Of a DNA stretch of 64,000 nt, positions 17,539-26,038 are shown piece after piece. The first letter of the stretch is position 1, and every line of letters starts with the position of its first letter. The translations under genes were made by a program, and so were the position numbers. The DNA is from RYN-230 sp963717125 (GTDB taxonomy: Bacteria; Actinomycetota; Actinomycetes; Streptosporangiales; Streptosporangiaceae). The notes beneath the pieces were generated by a model that was given only the letters and a program-made list of their open reading frames with translations, ran no database searches and was not told the origin of the DNA. The DNA lies in contig CAVQVG010000020.1 in the NCBI GenBank assembly GCA_963717125.1, positions 558,001 through 622,000 on the forward strand. The letters are read 5' to 3'.

Positions 17539-18252
17539 TCAGGACACGCCCAGCTCGGCCAGCAACCGGGAGCGCAGCGCGGTGAAGCCGGGGTGGCCGC
17601 GGTCCCTGGGCCGGCCGAGGCCGACCCGCTGGTCGAGGGTGATCCGCCCGTCGACGAGGACGAGCACCCGGTCGGCGAGCAGGATGGCCTCGTCCACGTC
17701 GTGCGTGACCAGCAGCACGGCCGGGTTGTGCCGGGTGCACAGGTCCTGCAGCAGGGCGTGCATCCGGCTCCGGGTCAGCGCGTCCAGCGCGCCGAACGGC
17801 TCGTCGAGCAGCATCAGCTGCGGCTCGCGCACCAGCGCGCGGGCCAGCGCCACCCGCTGCGCCTCGCCGCCGGACAGGGTGACCGGCCAGGCCCGGGCGT
17901 GGCCGGCCAGGCCGACCTCGTCCAGCGCCGCCAGGCTCTGCTGCCGGACCGCGTCGCCGTGCGGCAGCCCGAGCGCCACGTTGGGCAGCACCCGCTGCCA
18001 GGGAATGAGCCGGGGCTCCTGGAAGATGACCGCCCGGCGCCGGGGGACCAGCACCTCACCGCCGTAGCCGGGGTCGAGGCCGCCCAGGATGCGCAGCAGC
18101 GTGCTCTTGCCGGTGCCGCTGCGGCCGAGCAGCGCGGCGAACTCGTCCGGGCGGACCTCCAGGTCCAGGCCGCGGAGCACCTCCCGGCCGTCGAAGCTCC
18201 GGCTGACGCCGGTGGCGTAAACGGCCAGCCCGTCCGCGAGGGTCACGGTCAC
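17539..18252 (-). CDS. ABC transporter ATPase, nitrate/sulfonate/taurine type
   Basis: 237 residues from GTG 18252, which overlaps the permease stop by GTGA. Walker A is GRSGTGKST, Q-loop VIFQEPRLIPW, signature LSGGEAQRVALARAL and Walker B MLLDEPFGALD. The Q-loop and D-loop wording are those of SsuB/TauB ATPases. It energises the permease encoded just upstream. The open frame extends much further upstream (to 18957) but that part reads the permease in the wrong frame. Confidence 0.9.
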   Translation of the reverse strand: MTVTLADGLAVYATGVSRSFDGREVLRGLDLEVRPDEFAALLGRSGTGKSTLLRILGGLDPGYGGEVLVPRRRAVIFQEPRLIPWQRVLPNVALGLPHGDAVRQQSLAALDEVGLAGHARAWPVTLSGGEAQRVALARALVREPQLMLLDEPFGALDALTRSRMHALLQDLCTRHNPAVLLVTHDVDEAILLADRVLVLVDGRITLDQRVGLGRPRDRGHPGFTALRSRLLAELGVS

Positions 18253-19130
18253 GCACCGCCGAACCCGCGCCGCCAGCCCAGCAGCCGCCGTTCCAGGAAG
18301 CGGACGAGCGTGTCGGCGAGCAGGCCGAGCACGGCGTAGATGGCCAGGCAGAGGAACATGATGTCGGTGCGGTCGGTGGTCTGCGCCTGGTTGATCAGGT
18401 AACCGAGGCCGCTCTGCGCGTTGATCTCCTCCGCGACCACGTCGATGATCCAGCTGCCGACCAGCGCGAAGCGCAGCCCGACCAGGAAGCCGGGCAGTGC
18501 GCCGGGCAGGATCACCCGCCGCACCAGGCCCCACCGGTTCAGCCCGAACGTCTGGCCCGCCTCGACCAGCTTCATGTCGACCCCGCGGATCGCCGCGTAC
18601 GTGTTGATGTACACCGGGAACAGGCAGCCGAGCGCGATGAGGAACACCTTCGGTGTCTCGCCCACGCCGAACCAGATGATGACGAGCGGGACCAGGCCGA
18701 GGATCGGCACCGCCCGGGCCGCCTGGATGACCGGGTCCAGCAGGTCCTCGCCCAGCCGCAGCAGGCCGCAGGCGACCGCGAGCGCCACGCCCGCGGCCAC
18801 GCCCAGGGCTAAGCCCTCGGTCACCCGCTGCAGCGAAATCAGCAGGTTGGCCTGCAGCACGCCCTGCGTCCACAGCTCGCGGGCCGCGTCCAGGACGGCC
18901 AGGGGGGAGGCCACCTCGACGCTGGTGAACACCCCGGCCGAGCAGACCAGCTGCCACAGGCCGAGCACGGCGAGCGGGCCGGCCACCCGCCGGGCCGCCC
19001 TCGGGATCCGCACTGGTGACCGGTGCCGCGGGACCGGTGACGGGCGGGTCAGCGTGATCGCCGGGGCGGTCCCCGGGGGGACGGTCCCCCCGGGGGCGGC
19101 GGTGTTCCCGGTGAAGCCGGCCACTGTCAT
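18249..19130 (-). CDS. ABC transporter permease, SsuC/TauC type
   Basis: 293 residues. A disordered N-terminus rich in Pro and Thr (1-45) precedes six membrane helices. The EAA-type loop is RRVILPGALPGFLVGLRFAL. It is the membrane channel of an importer for sulfonates, taurine, nitrate or a similar anion. ATG 19130 overlaps the stop of the TauD-like gene by ATGA, and its own stop overlaps the ATPase start by GTGA, so translation of the cluster is coupled. Confidence 0.9.
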   Translation of the reverse strand: MTVAGFTGNTAAPGGTVPPGTAPAITLTRPSPVPRHRSPVRIPRAARRVAGPLAVLGLWQLVCSAGVFTSVEVASPLAVLDAARELWTQGVLQANLLISLQRVTEGLALGVAAGVALAVACGLLRLGEDLLDPVIQAARAVPILGLVPLVIIWFGVGETPKVFLIALGCLFPVYINTYAAIRGVDMKLVEAGQTFGLNRWGLVRRVILPGALPGFLVGLRFALVGSWIIDVVAEEINAQSGLGYLINQAQTTDRTDIMFLCLAIYAVLGLLADTLVRFLERRLLGWRRGFGGA

Positions 19131-20103
19131 CCGGCGCCGCCCGCCTGCCCGGCGAACACCGGCTCGGACACGAAGCGGTTGCCCTCGATCAGGTCAGACT
19201 CCCGGCCGTCCGGCCCGACCGGGACCTCGCCGATCAGCGTGACCCGGTGCAGCACCCGTTCCACGGTGCGGTGGCCGAGGTCCTGCGGGCCGAGGTGGGC
19301 GGTGGCCCGGTTGTCCCAGAACGCCACGCTGCCCGGTTCCCAGCGGAACCGCACGGTGTACTCGGGCCGGGTCAGCTCGTCGAACAGATAGCCGAGGATC
19401 CAGCGGCTCTCCAGCGGCGACACGTCGAGCACGTGGTCGGTGAACACCGGGTTGACGAACAGGCCCCGCTCCCGCGTGCGGGGGTGCACGCGCACCACCG
19501 GGTGGTGCGCGACCAGGGCGTTCTGCTCGATGCGCTCGGTGTAGCCGGAGCGCGGCCGGGGCAGGCCGGACCAGTTGGCCCCGTACCGGTGCTCCGCCCG
19601 CAGCGTGTCCACGAACTCCCGGACCGGCCCGGACAGGCCCTCGTACGCGGCGGCCAGGTTGGTGAACGTGGTGTCCCCGCCGTAGCTGGGGATGATGTCG
19701 GCGCGCAGGATCGAGCCGCCGGCGGGTTGATGGCCGGGGTGACGTCGGAGTGCCAGCCGCTGGTGTAGGAGTACTTCCGGCGCACCTGCTGGTCCGCGTC
19801 GATGCCGTAGCGCTGCTGGAAACGCCGGGAGTCCACGGTGTAGATCTCCGGGTGGGACTCCGGCGGGGCGTCGTCGTGCGGGTGGGCGTAGGTCAGCTCG
19901 CCGAACTGCCGGCCGAACGCGATCTGCGCCGCGTGATCCAGGTGCTGGCCCCGGAAGAACACCACCTTCCAGGTGTCCAGCGCGTCCTGGATGACCGCGA
20001 CGGTTTCCTGGTCGAGCGGCTCGGCGATGTCCACGCCGGCGATCTCGGCGCCGATCCGGCCGGCCACGGGCTGGACGCTGATGGGTCCGGTGCTGTCAGG
20101 CAT
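19127..20103 (-). pseudogene. TauD/TfdA-family 2-oxoglutarate dioxygenase, frameshifted
   Basis: The N-terminal part from ATG 20103 carries GWHSDVTPAINPP, the HxD iron-binding motif. The rest, with the distal His (LHRVTLIGEV) and the 2-oxoglutarate Arg nearby, continues in another frame from about 19720. The break is at 19716-19726, where CCGCCGGCGGCTCG lacks one base relative to the expected Pro-Pro-Ala-Gly-Ser. Restored, the protein is about 325 residues and aligns over its full length with taurine-type dioxygenases, which release sulfite from sulfonates. AAGGAGGT for this start lies inside the end of the upstream binding-protein gene. If the indel is real the enzyme is lost while the transporter remains. 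Confidence 0.82.
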
Positions 20104-21166
20104 GTTGCGGTACCTCCTTGAGGATGGCGTTGTATTGCTGGGCTTCTGCCGGGCTGAAGAGCGGGGCGACGCTGTAGGCGGTGGGCGTAGCCCCGGCCGC
20201 GGCCATCAGGTCGACCATGGTCTGCAGGGCGCCCCGCACCGCCGCCGTGATGGGCAGATAGGTTTCGGTGCCGCCAGCCGCGAGGATCAGCTTGGCCGCG
20301 GCCGGGGTCTGGTGCTCGACGTTGACGTAGTAGTCGGTGACCCACTGGCTCTGGTGGGTCTTCTGCCAGTTAGCGGCCCTGATCAGCCGCTTGGTGAGAT
20401 CGTCGATGGCCGCCCGCTTGGCCGGGCTGGCCAGCGCGGCGGTGGTGCCGAGGAGGTAGCCGTAGCTGGGCGGGGTGACCGTGTCCACGGTCGCGAGCAC
20501 CTTGGCGCCGGGGTGCGTCTGCTGGTAGTCGACCTTCTGCTGGACGCTCACCACCGACGCGTCGGCCGCGCCGGATTCGAGCACCGTGCCCAGCTGCAGC
20601 AGGCTGACGTTGACCTGGTGGACGTCTTTCTGGGTGAGGCCAGCCGTCTTCAGCGCGCGCAGCGCGAACGCCTGCTCGGCGGTCCCGGTGGTGTAGGCCA
20701 CCGGCTTGCCGCGGAGCTGGGCGATCGAGGTGATGCCGGGCCGGGCCAGCAGGTACTCGGAGGCGCCGATGGGCAACTGGACGGCGACGGCCTTGACCGG
20801 CAGCCCGGACTTGACCGCCAGCGAAGCGGGCAGGTCACCCATGATCCCGACGTCGATCCGGCGCGCGGCGAATCCGGCGTCAACCAGCGGCCCGCTGTCG
20901 AACTCGATGAAGTTCACCTTGTAGCGGGCGCCGGCCAGCACGCCTGATGCCTGCAGCAGGGTCTGGTACTCCTGCTGCTGGTCCCCGAAGTTAAGCACCA
21001 GGGCGGACGAGCCGCGCGCGGCTGCCTGCTCGGCGGCGGGCGAGGTGGCGCCTGAGCCCGACGAGCCGCTGACCGCACAGCCGGCCAGCAGCGCGGTCAG
21101 GCCGGCCAGCGCTAAGCCGCGGAGCCGCCTCGTCCGGCCCTGGCGCTGTGCTGATATCGAATTCAT
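20096..21166 (-). CDS. ABC transporter substrate-binding lipoprotein, SsuA/TauA-like
   Basis: 356 residues. A lipoprotein signal ends in LLAGCAVSG, with Cys30 as the lipid-anchored residue, followed by a Ser/Gly linker. The body is a periplasmic-binding fold of the NMT1/SsuA family (for example DVGIMGDLPASLAV and VAYTTGTAEQAF). It captures a sulfonate-like or nitrogenous ligand for the permease and ATPase downstream. It is the first gene of a coupled operon of four, and its stop overlaps the dioxygenase start by eight bases. The promoter at 21173-21201 suggests a transcript with almost no leader. Confidence 0.9.
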   Translation of the reverse strand: MNSISAQRQGRTRRLRGLALAGLTALLAGCAVSGSSGSGATSPAAEQAAARGSSALVLNFGDQQQEYQTLLQASGVLAGARYKVNFIEFDSGPLVDAGFAARRIDVGIMGDLPASLAVKSGLPVKAVAVQLPIGASEYLLARPGITSIAQLRGKPVAYTTGTAEQAFALRALKTAGLTQKDVHQVNVSLLQLGTVLESGAADASVVSVQQKVDYQQTHPGAKVLATVDTVTPPSYGYLLGTTAALASPAKRAAIDDLTKRLIRAANWQKTHQSQWVTDYYVNVEHQTPAAAKLILAAGGTETYLPITAAVRGALQTMVDLMAAAGATPTAYSVAPLFSPAEAQQYNAILKEVPQHA

Positions 21167-21172
21167 AGTTAA

Positions 21173-21201
21173 ACGCTAGGAAATATAGCCTTTGGCGTCA
21201 A
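21173..21201 (-). promoter_or_regulatory. Promoter of the taurine-type ABC operon
   Basis: On the minus strand TTGACG (21201-21196) and TAGCGT (21178-21173) are separated by 17 bases. The ATG at 21166 lies six bases after the -10, so transcription should begin at or next to the start codon, giving a leaderless transcript. No ribosome site is visible before that ATG, which agrees. Confidence 0.5.
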
Positions 21202-21248
21202 CCCACCCGCCCGTGATCCTTTTGCCGGCGCTGCGGCATCCTGGCGCA

Positions 21249-22268
21249 ATGGACATCGCCGGGTTCGTCGCCGCCTTGCCCAAGACCGAGCTGCACCTGC
21301 ACCTGGTCGGCTCGGCCGCGCCGGAGACGGTGCTGACGCTGGCCCGGCGGCACCCGGACGGCGGGGTGCCCACCGAGCCGGGCGCGCTGCGCCAGTTCTA
21401 CGCGTTCACCTCCTTCCCGCACTTCCTGGACGTATATGCCCAGGTCAACCTGCTGGTCCGGTCCGGCGCCGACGTGCTCACCCTGCTCGACGGGCTGGCC
21501 GGCCAGCTCGCCGCGAACCAGGTGCGCTACGCCGAAGTGCAGGTGACCCCGGTGCGCAACCGGATGGCCGGGATCGGCTATGACGACCTGGCCCAGGCGC
21601 TGACCGACGGTCGTGCGCTGGCCCGGCAGCGGCACGGCGTCGAGCTGGCCTGGATCTTCGACGCCGATGCCGCGCTCGGCCCGCCGGGCGCGGCGGAGAC
21701 GGTCGAGTTCGCGGTGCGGCACCGGCCCGCGGGCACGGTCGGCCTCGGTCTGGGCGGGCCGGAGGCCGGGGTGCACCGGGCCGACTTCGCCCCGGCGTTC
21801 CGGGCGGCCCGGGACGCCGGGCTGCACAGCGCGCCGCACGCCGGCGAGACCGTGGGCCCGGCCGAGGTGTGGGTCGCGGTGCGCGAACTGGGCGCGGAGC
21901 GGATCGGGCACGGCATTGGCGCGGCCGCCGACCCGGCGCTGCTGGACCACCTGGCCCGCCGCGGCATCGCGCTGGAAGTGTGCCCGACCTCGAACGTGTG
22001 CACCGGCGCGGTGCCGTCGCTGGCCGAGCACCCGCTGCCCACGCTGCTGGCCGCCCGGGTGCCGGTCACGCTGGCCACCGACGACCCGGGCATGTTCCAC
22101 ACCAGCCTGAATGCGGAGTACCTGCGCTGCCACCAGGCGTTCGGGCTGACCGCCGCCGACCTGGCCGGCCTGGCCCGGGCCGGGGCGCGGGCCGCGTTCT
22201 GCGCCGCGGCCACCCGGCGCGCCATCCTGGCCGAAATCGACCAGCTGACCGCGCCGCCACCCGGTTAA
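21249..22268 (+). CDS. Adenosine deaminase family protein
   Basis: 339 residues from ATG 21249. The metal-binding HxH is in TELHLHLVGSA (His16, His18). The later active-site elements are all present: APHAGE (metal His and catalytic Glu), ERIGHGI, CPTSN and LATDDP (metal Asp). It should deaminate adenosine or a related nucleoside in the cytoplasm; related enzymes act on aminodeoxyfutalosine, and the sequence alone does not decide between them. It stands alone between the divergent ABC operon and the second copper-oxidase cassette. Confidence 0.88.
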   Translation: MDIAGFVAALPKTELHLHLVGSAAPETVLTLARRHPDGGVPTEPGALRQFYAFTSFPHFLDVYAQVNLLVRSGADVLTLLDGLAGQLAANQVRYAEVQVTPVRNRMAGIGYDDLAQALTDGRALARQRHGVELAWIFDADAALGPPGAAETVEFAVRHRPAGTVGLGLGGPEAGVHRADFAPAFRAARDAGLHSAPHAGETVGPAEVWVAVRELGAERIGHGIGAAADPALLDHLARRGIALEVCPTSNVCTGAVPSLAEHPLPTLLAARVPVTLATDDPGMFHTSLNAEYLRCHQAFGLTAADLAGLARAGARAAFCAAATRRAILAEIDQLTAPPPG

Positions 22269-22346
22269 AGCGAAATGTCGTAGGCCATCCGACAGCGGCT
22301 GGATTAATCAATATTCCGGACGCTAGGAATCGTGCAGATATAAATC

Positions 22347-22376
22347 CGTTATAAGGGTAAGTCTTGCGGCTAATGG
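22347..22376 (+). promoter_or_regulatory. Leader motif shared by the two copper-oxidase genes, copy 2
   Basis: CGTTATAA (22347-22354) and CTTGCGGCTAATGG (22363-22376), eight bases apart, repeat the pair seen before copy 1. Here the element is followed by about 180 more bases before the ATG, with a small hairpin ACCTG-CGTC-CAGGT at 22396-22409. The 22269-22554 region contains no credible gene. It could be a long leader RNA, but no known riboswitch was recognised in it. Confidence 0.4.
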
Positions 22377-22554
22377 GGTGTGGGAGTAACGTCCGACCTG
22401 CGTCCAGGTGAGCGCCAGCAAACAGGTGGGGAGGCTGGCCGCGGTCCGTGTTCGCTGCACGCCGACTGTGGCCCTGGCCTCTTTGTGAGCTGCCCGCACA
22501 GTGCATTCTTCTACCCGTTTGCCGCGCTGAGCTATGCGCTTTCGGGGGTAAGTG

Positions 22555-24120
22555 ATGCGCGTTAAGGGTACCCGGGCAAACAAAGGTGTGCGGGCGGGCA
22601 ACGGGCCAAGTGACGCCGCGGAAACCGCCGCCGGACAGCTGGACCGGCGCCGGTTCCTGATCGCCGGAGGCGCGGTCGCCGCGCTGGCCGGCGGGTCCTC
22701 GGCCCGGACCCTGTTCGGCGCGCCAGCGGCCGGCGGCAACCGCCTGGCGCGGGCCCGCGCGGCCGCCGATCCAGCCACGACCGGGTCGTGGACCGCGCCG
22801 TTCAGCCTGACCCTGGTGTCGATCCACGCGGTCGTCCTGCACACCGGGAACGTGCTGCTGTTCTCCTGGCCGAACAAGACGGTCGGCAGCGACGCCGTGC
22901 TGTGGAACCCGGCGTCCGGCAAGATCACCAATATCGCGCTCACGTACCAGCGGGACATCTTCTGCGGTGGCATGACCGTCATGTCGGATGGCCGCGTGTT
23001 CGTGGCAGGCGGGCACATCTACCAGGGGGCCATCAACGACACCCAGGGCGTGGCCAACACGACGATCTTCGACCCGGCGGCCAACGCCTGGACCGAGGGC
23101 CCGACGATGTCGCAGGCACGCTGGTACCCGACCACGATGCTGCTCGGCGACGACACGGTGATCGCCTGCGCTGGCACCGTGAACTCCGGGGCCAACGCGA
23201 CCACTGTCGATCACTACAATCCGGCCAGCGGCACCCTGACCACCCTGCCCAGCAGCGCGAGCAAGGCGATGTCAACCTATCCCCGGATGAAGCTCACCAC
23301 CAAGGGCCTGCTCGCCTGGACCAACCTCGCGACCACCTTTTTCCTCAACCCGGCCACCGCGACCTGGACCAAGGGCCCGAAGCTGAATTCGGCTGGCCGC
23401 GGCGTGACCGACACCTCGGTGCTGCTGCCCGGGCTTGCCAAGATCATGGAGATCGGCGGGTCAACCGCGTCCGGCCCTACGGCCACCTGCGAGATCCTCG
23501 ACACGTCCGCGGGCACGCTGGCGTGGACGCCGACCGGCTCGATGAACTTCGCGCGGGTGTGGGCCAACACGGTGCTGCTGGCCGACGGCACCGTGCTCGT
23601 GGTCGGCGGCGGCCAGTCGGGCTCCTACGGCAGCCCGATCTTCACCGCCGAGATCTACGACCCGGCCACCGGCGTGTGGACGACGATGGCGGCGCAAACC
23701 GCGCCGCGGATCTACCACTCCACGGCTGTGCTGCTGCCCGACGGCCGGGTGCTGTCCGCCGGGGAGAGCCACGGCACCCTGGCCCAGACCGGCGAGATCT
23801 TCTCCCCGCCCTATCTGTTCAACGGCGCGCGGCCGGCGATCTCCAGCGCCCCGGGCACGCTGGGCTATGGCCAGGCGTTCACCATCTCCACCCCGGACGC
23901 GGCCAGCATCTCCCGGGTGGCCCTGGTCAAGGCGGGCTCGGTCACCCACTCCAACAACTTCGACCAGCGGTACGTGGACTGCACCTTCTCGGCGGGCAGC
24001 GGCTCGCTCAGCGCAACCGCGCCGCCGGACAGCAACCACGCCCCGCCCGGCTGGTACATGCTGTTCCTGGTGAACTCCGCTGGCGTGCCGTCGGTGGCCA
24101 GCTGGGTACAGGTCAGCTAG
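22555..24120 (+). CDS. Secreted copper-radical oxidase (galactose/glyoxal oxidase-like), copy 2
   Basis: 521 residues. It has a Tat signal (QLDRRRFLIAGGAVAAL, from residue 28), kelch blades and a DUF1929 C-terminus. Copper-radical residues match copy 1: Cys137 (DIFCGG), Tyr191 (ARWYPT), Tyr387-His388 (RIYHST), His465 (VTHSNN). The two proteins align along their length with few gaps, so they are recent paralogues, but their leader and N-terminal 60 residues differ clearly. The ATG at 22555 was chosen by its match to MRFT/MRVK and the GGGGG-TAAG upstream; GTG 22552 would add one residue. Extracellular oxidation of a sugar, glycan or aldehyde with H2O2 production is likely. Confidence 0.87.
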   Translation: MRVKGTRANKGVRAGNGPSDAAETAAGQLDRRRFLIAGGAVAALAGGSSARTLFGAPAAGGNRLARARAAADPATTGSWTAPFSLTLVSIHAVVLHTGNVLLFSWPNKTVGSDAVLWNPASGKITNIALTYQRDIFCGGMTVMSDGRVFVAGGHIYQGAINDTQGVANTTIFDPAANAWTEGPTMSQARWYPTTMLLGDDTVIACAGTVNSGANATTVDHYNPASGTLTTLPSSASKAMSTYPRMKLTTKGLLAWTNLATTFFLNPATATWTKGPKLNSAGRGVTDTSVLLPGLAKIMEIGGSTASGPTATCEILDTSAGTLAWTPTGSMNFARVWANTVLLADGTVLVVGGGQSGSYGSPIFTAEIYDPATGVWTTMAAQTAPRIYHSTAVLLPDGRVLSAGESHGTLAQTGEIFSPPYLFNGARPAISSAPGTLGYGQAFTISTPDAASISRVALVKAGSVTHSNNFDQRYVDCTFSAGSGSLSATAPPDSNHAPPGWYMLFLVNSAGVPSVASWVQVS

Positions 24121-24121
24121 C

Positions 24122-25234
24122 GTGCTGCGGCTCGCCGAGCGGCCGGCCGCCACCGCGGACGGGACGGGCCAGGCCAGCCCATCCCGGCGGCTGCGCTGGG
24201 TGCTGCTGGCCGGGCTGGCCATCGGGGTTGGGGGCTGCGCGCTCGTCCTGGCCGCCGGGCTGCCCAGCGGGCGCGCGGCGGTCCGCCCCGCGCCCGGCGG
24301 CGCGGGGCTGGTGCGCGTCCTGCCCAGCGGCGACCGGGTGCTGAGCGGTCCCAGCCTGCCCGAGGTCAACGGCCTGGCCGATGGGATCGGCAGCATCTGG
24401 GTGACCGGCGGTAACGCCACCCAGAATCACGTGCTTTACGCGGTGAACCCGGTGACCAGCCGGATCGACGCCACCGTCGCGCTGCCGTCCCGGCTGGTCA
24501 TCAACCCGGGCGACCTGGCCGTCGGGCCGGGCGCGGTCTGGGCGGCCGTCGGGGCCAGCCTGTACCAGGTCGTGCCGGGCCTGTCCGGCGCCGCGGTGAC
24601 CCATCCGTTCGCCACGCTGCCACGCGATGGCCTGATCGGCGACGTGGTCACCGCGGCCGGTGCGGTCTGGGTGGACGACACGACGCACGGCACGGTCTAC
24701 CGGTACGCGGCGGCCACCGGCCGGCTGGACGCGACGGTGACCGTGGGCCGCACCGCCGGCCCGATGGCCGCGGGTGACGGCGGCGTGTGGGTAGCCGACC
24801 CGGACGCGCTTACCGTGTCCCGGATCAGCGTGACCCGCGACCGGGTGGACATGGTGGTGCGGGTCCCCGCGGCGCCGACTCACCTGGCGGTGAGCGGCGG
24901 CAGCCTGTGGGCAACCGGCGGGACGAACAGCGTGCTGGTCATCGGCGCGGGCGGCCGGGTCGCCGCCGTGCCGGTCGGCGGGCAGCCCACCGGCCTGGCC
25001 GCCGCGGGCGGCACGGTCTGGGTGGCCAGCACCGGCAACGGAACGCTGAGCCGCATCGACGCACGCCGGGATGTCGTCGTGGCCACCGTGCGGGTCGGCG
25101 AGCGGCCGTACGCGGTAGCCGCCGCCCCGCAGGGCGTCTGGGTCGCCGTGCTCGGGCCGCCGGTGATGCACGCCGGGGTGGCGCCGGGTGCGGGAAAGCT
25201 GGGCTGGCTGCTCCGGCTGTGCGGCATCGGGTAG
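24122..25234 (+). CDS. Membrane-anchored beta-propeller (YVTN-like) protein, copy 2
   Basis: 370 residues from GTG 24122, one base after the oxidase stop. A hydrophobic N-terminal segment lies at about 25-48 and includes GVGGC, which could be a lipobox or simply a membrane anchor. Six to seven blades follow, marked by repeated motifs GAVWV, GGVWVADP, GTVWVAST and GVWVAVL. Such propellers usually bind proteins or ligands outside the cell. Tight coupling to the oxidase suggests that it anchors, positions or assists the oxidase. The copy after oxidase 1 is frameshifted. Confidence 0.82.
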   Translation: MLRLAERPAATADGTGQASPSRRLRWVLLAGLAIGVGGCALVLAAGLPSGRAAVRPAPGGAGLVRVLPSGDRVLSGPSLPEVNGLADGIGSIWVTGGNATQNHVLYAVNPVTSRIDATVALPSRLVINPGDLAVGPGAVWAAVGASLYQVVPGLSGAAVTHPFATLPRDGLIGDVVTAAGAVWVDDTTHGTVYRYAAATGRLDATVTVGRTAGPMAAGDGGVWVADPDALTVSRISVTRDRVDMVVRVPAAPTHLAVSGGSLWATGGTNSVLVIGAGGRVAAVPVGGQPTGLAAAGGTVWVASTGNGTLSRIDARRDVVVATVRVGERPYAVAAAPQGVWVAVLGPPVMHAGVAPGAGKLGWLLRLCGIG

Positions 25235-25912
25235 TCAGCCGGGCAGCAGGCCGGTCAGGATCCGGGTCAGCGCGCGGTCGAACAGCGGCTCCGCCGGGTC
25301 ACCGGCGGGCTGATCAGCCAGCGCGGCGGCCAACTGCGGGTGCTGCCCGGCGGCCGCGATGTGCAGCAGATAACCGGCCAGCGAGCCCTGCCGCTGGGCG
25401 GTGTCCCGGCCGGCCCGCTGCTGGCTGATCTCGGTCTCCGCGAACAGCCGGACCGCGCCGCAGAACAGGCCGATGGTCTCCAGCCGCTCCGGCCCGGACA
25501 GGCCGGTCCCCGCCAGCGCGGCCAGCGCGTGCTCGATGAAGGCCACCGCGTTTGGCCCGGGCAGGCTGCCGGTGGCCGGGACGTCGAGCAGCCACGGGTG
25601 CCGGTGGTAGATGGTGCGGCCCTGCTGCGCGAGCCGGAGCAGACTGGCCACCGGTCGGCCCGGCTCGGGCTCGGCGTAGCGGTACTCGCCGCACACCTGG
25701 TCGGCCATGAGCTCGACCAGCTCATCCCGGGCGACTACGTACCGGTACAGCGAGGCGGGCGCGGTGCCGATGGCCGCCGCGGCCGAACGCATGGTCACCG
25801 CGGTCAGGCCGCTGCTGTCGGCCAGCGCGACCGCGGCCGCCGCGATCTCGGCCCGGCTGTGCTCGGGGGCCGGCCCGCGCGCCGCACGCTCCGGGCGGGT
25901 CCAGATGCTCAC
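25235..25912 (-). CDS. TetR family transcriptional regulator
   Basis: 225 residues from ATG 25912. The helix-turn-helix is at about 19-65 (SRAEIAAAAVALAD, then MRSAAAAIGTAPASLYRYV), the standard TetR pattern. The C-terminal ligand domain resembles the TetR_C group found with drug resistance. It is encoded divergently from the EamA transporter gene at 26039, its most likely target. The 126-base gap between them should contain the operator, but no clear palindrome was seen. Its stop abuts the stop of the propeller gene. Confidence 0.88.
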   Translation of the reverse strand: MSIWTRPERAARGPAPEHSRAEIAAAAVALADSSGLTAVTMRSAAAAIGTAPASLYRYVVARDELVELMADQVCGEYRYAEPEPGRPVASLLRLAQQGRTIYHRHPWLLDVPATGSLPGPNAVAFIEHALAALAGTGLSGPERLETIGLFCGAVRLFAETEISQQRAGRDTAQRQGSLAGYLLHIAAAGQHPQLAAALADQPAGDPAEPLFDRALTRILTGLLPG

Positions 25913-26038
25913 ATCCGCGCCTGGTGCGTGACTCTGGCAGCAAAGGCGGGTGGTTCACCTGCGCTGGTCACGGGGGCGCCTTCCAGGCTCGGCATAATGA
26001 GTACGGATGGCCGGGACTGACAGACTACGGGCCCTGGC

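Noticed and set aside
22269..22554. Riboswitch in the long leader of oxidase copy 2
   Set aside because: I looked for conserved cores of known classes such as c-di-AMP and cobalamin and saw none; only one short hairpin is clear.
22788..24344. 518-aa + strand open frame inside oxidase copy 2
   Set aside because: Out-of-frame reading of the oxidase with Arg/His/Gly-rich composition; the true frame holds the conserved motifs.
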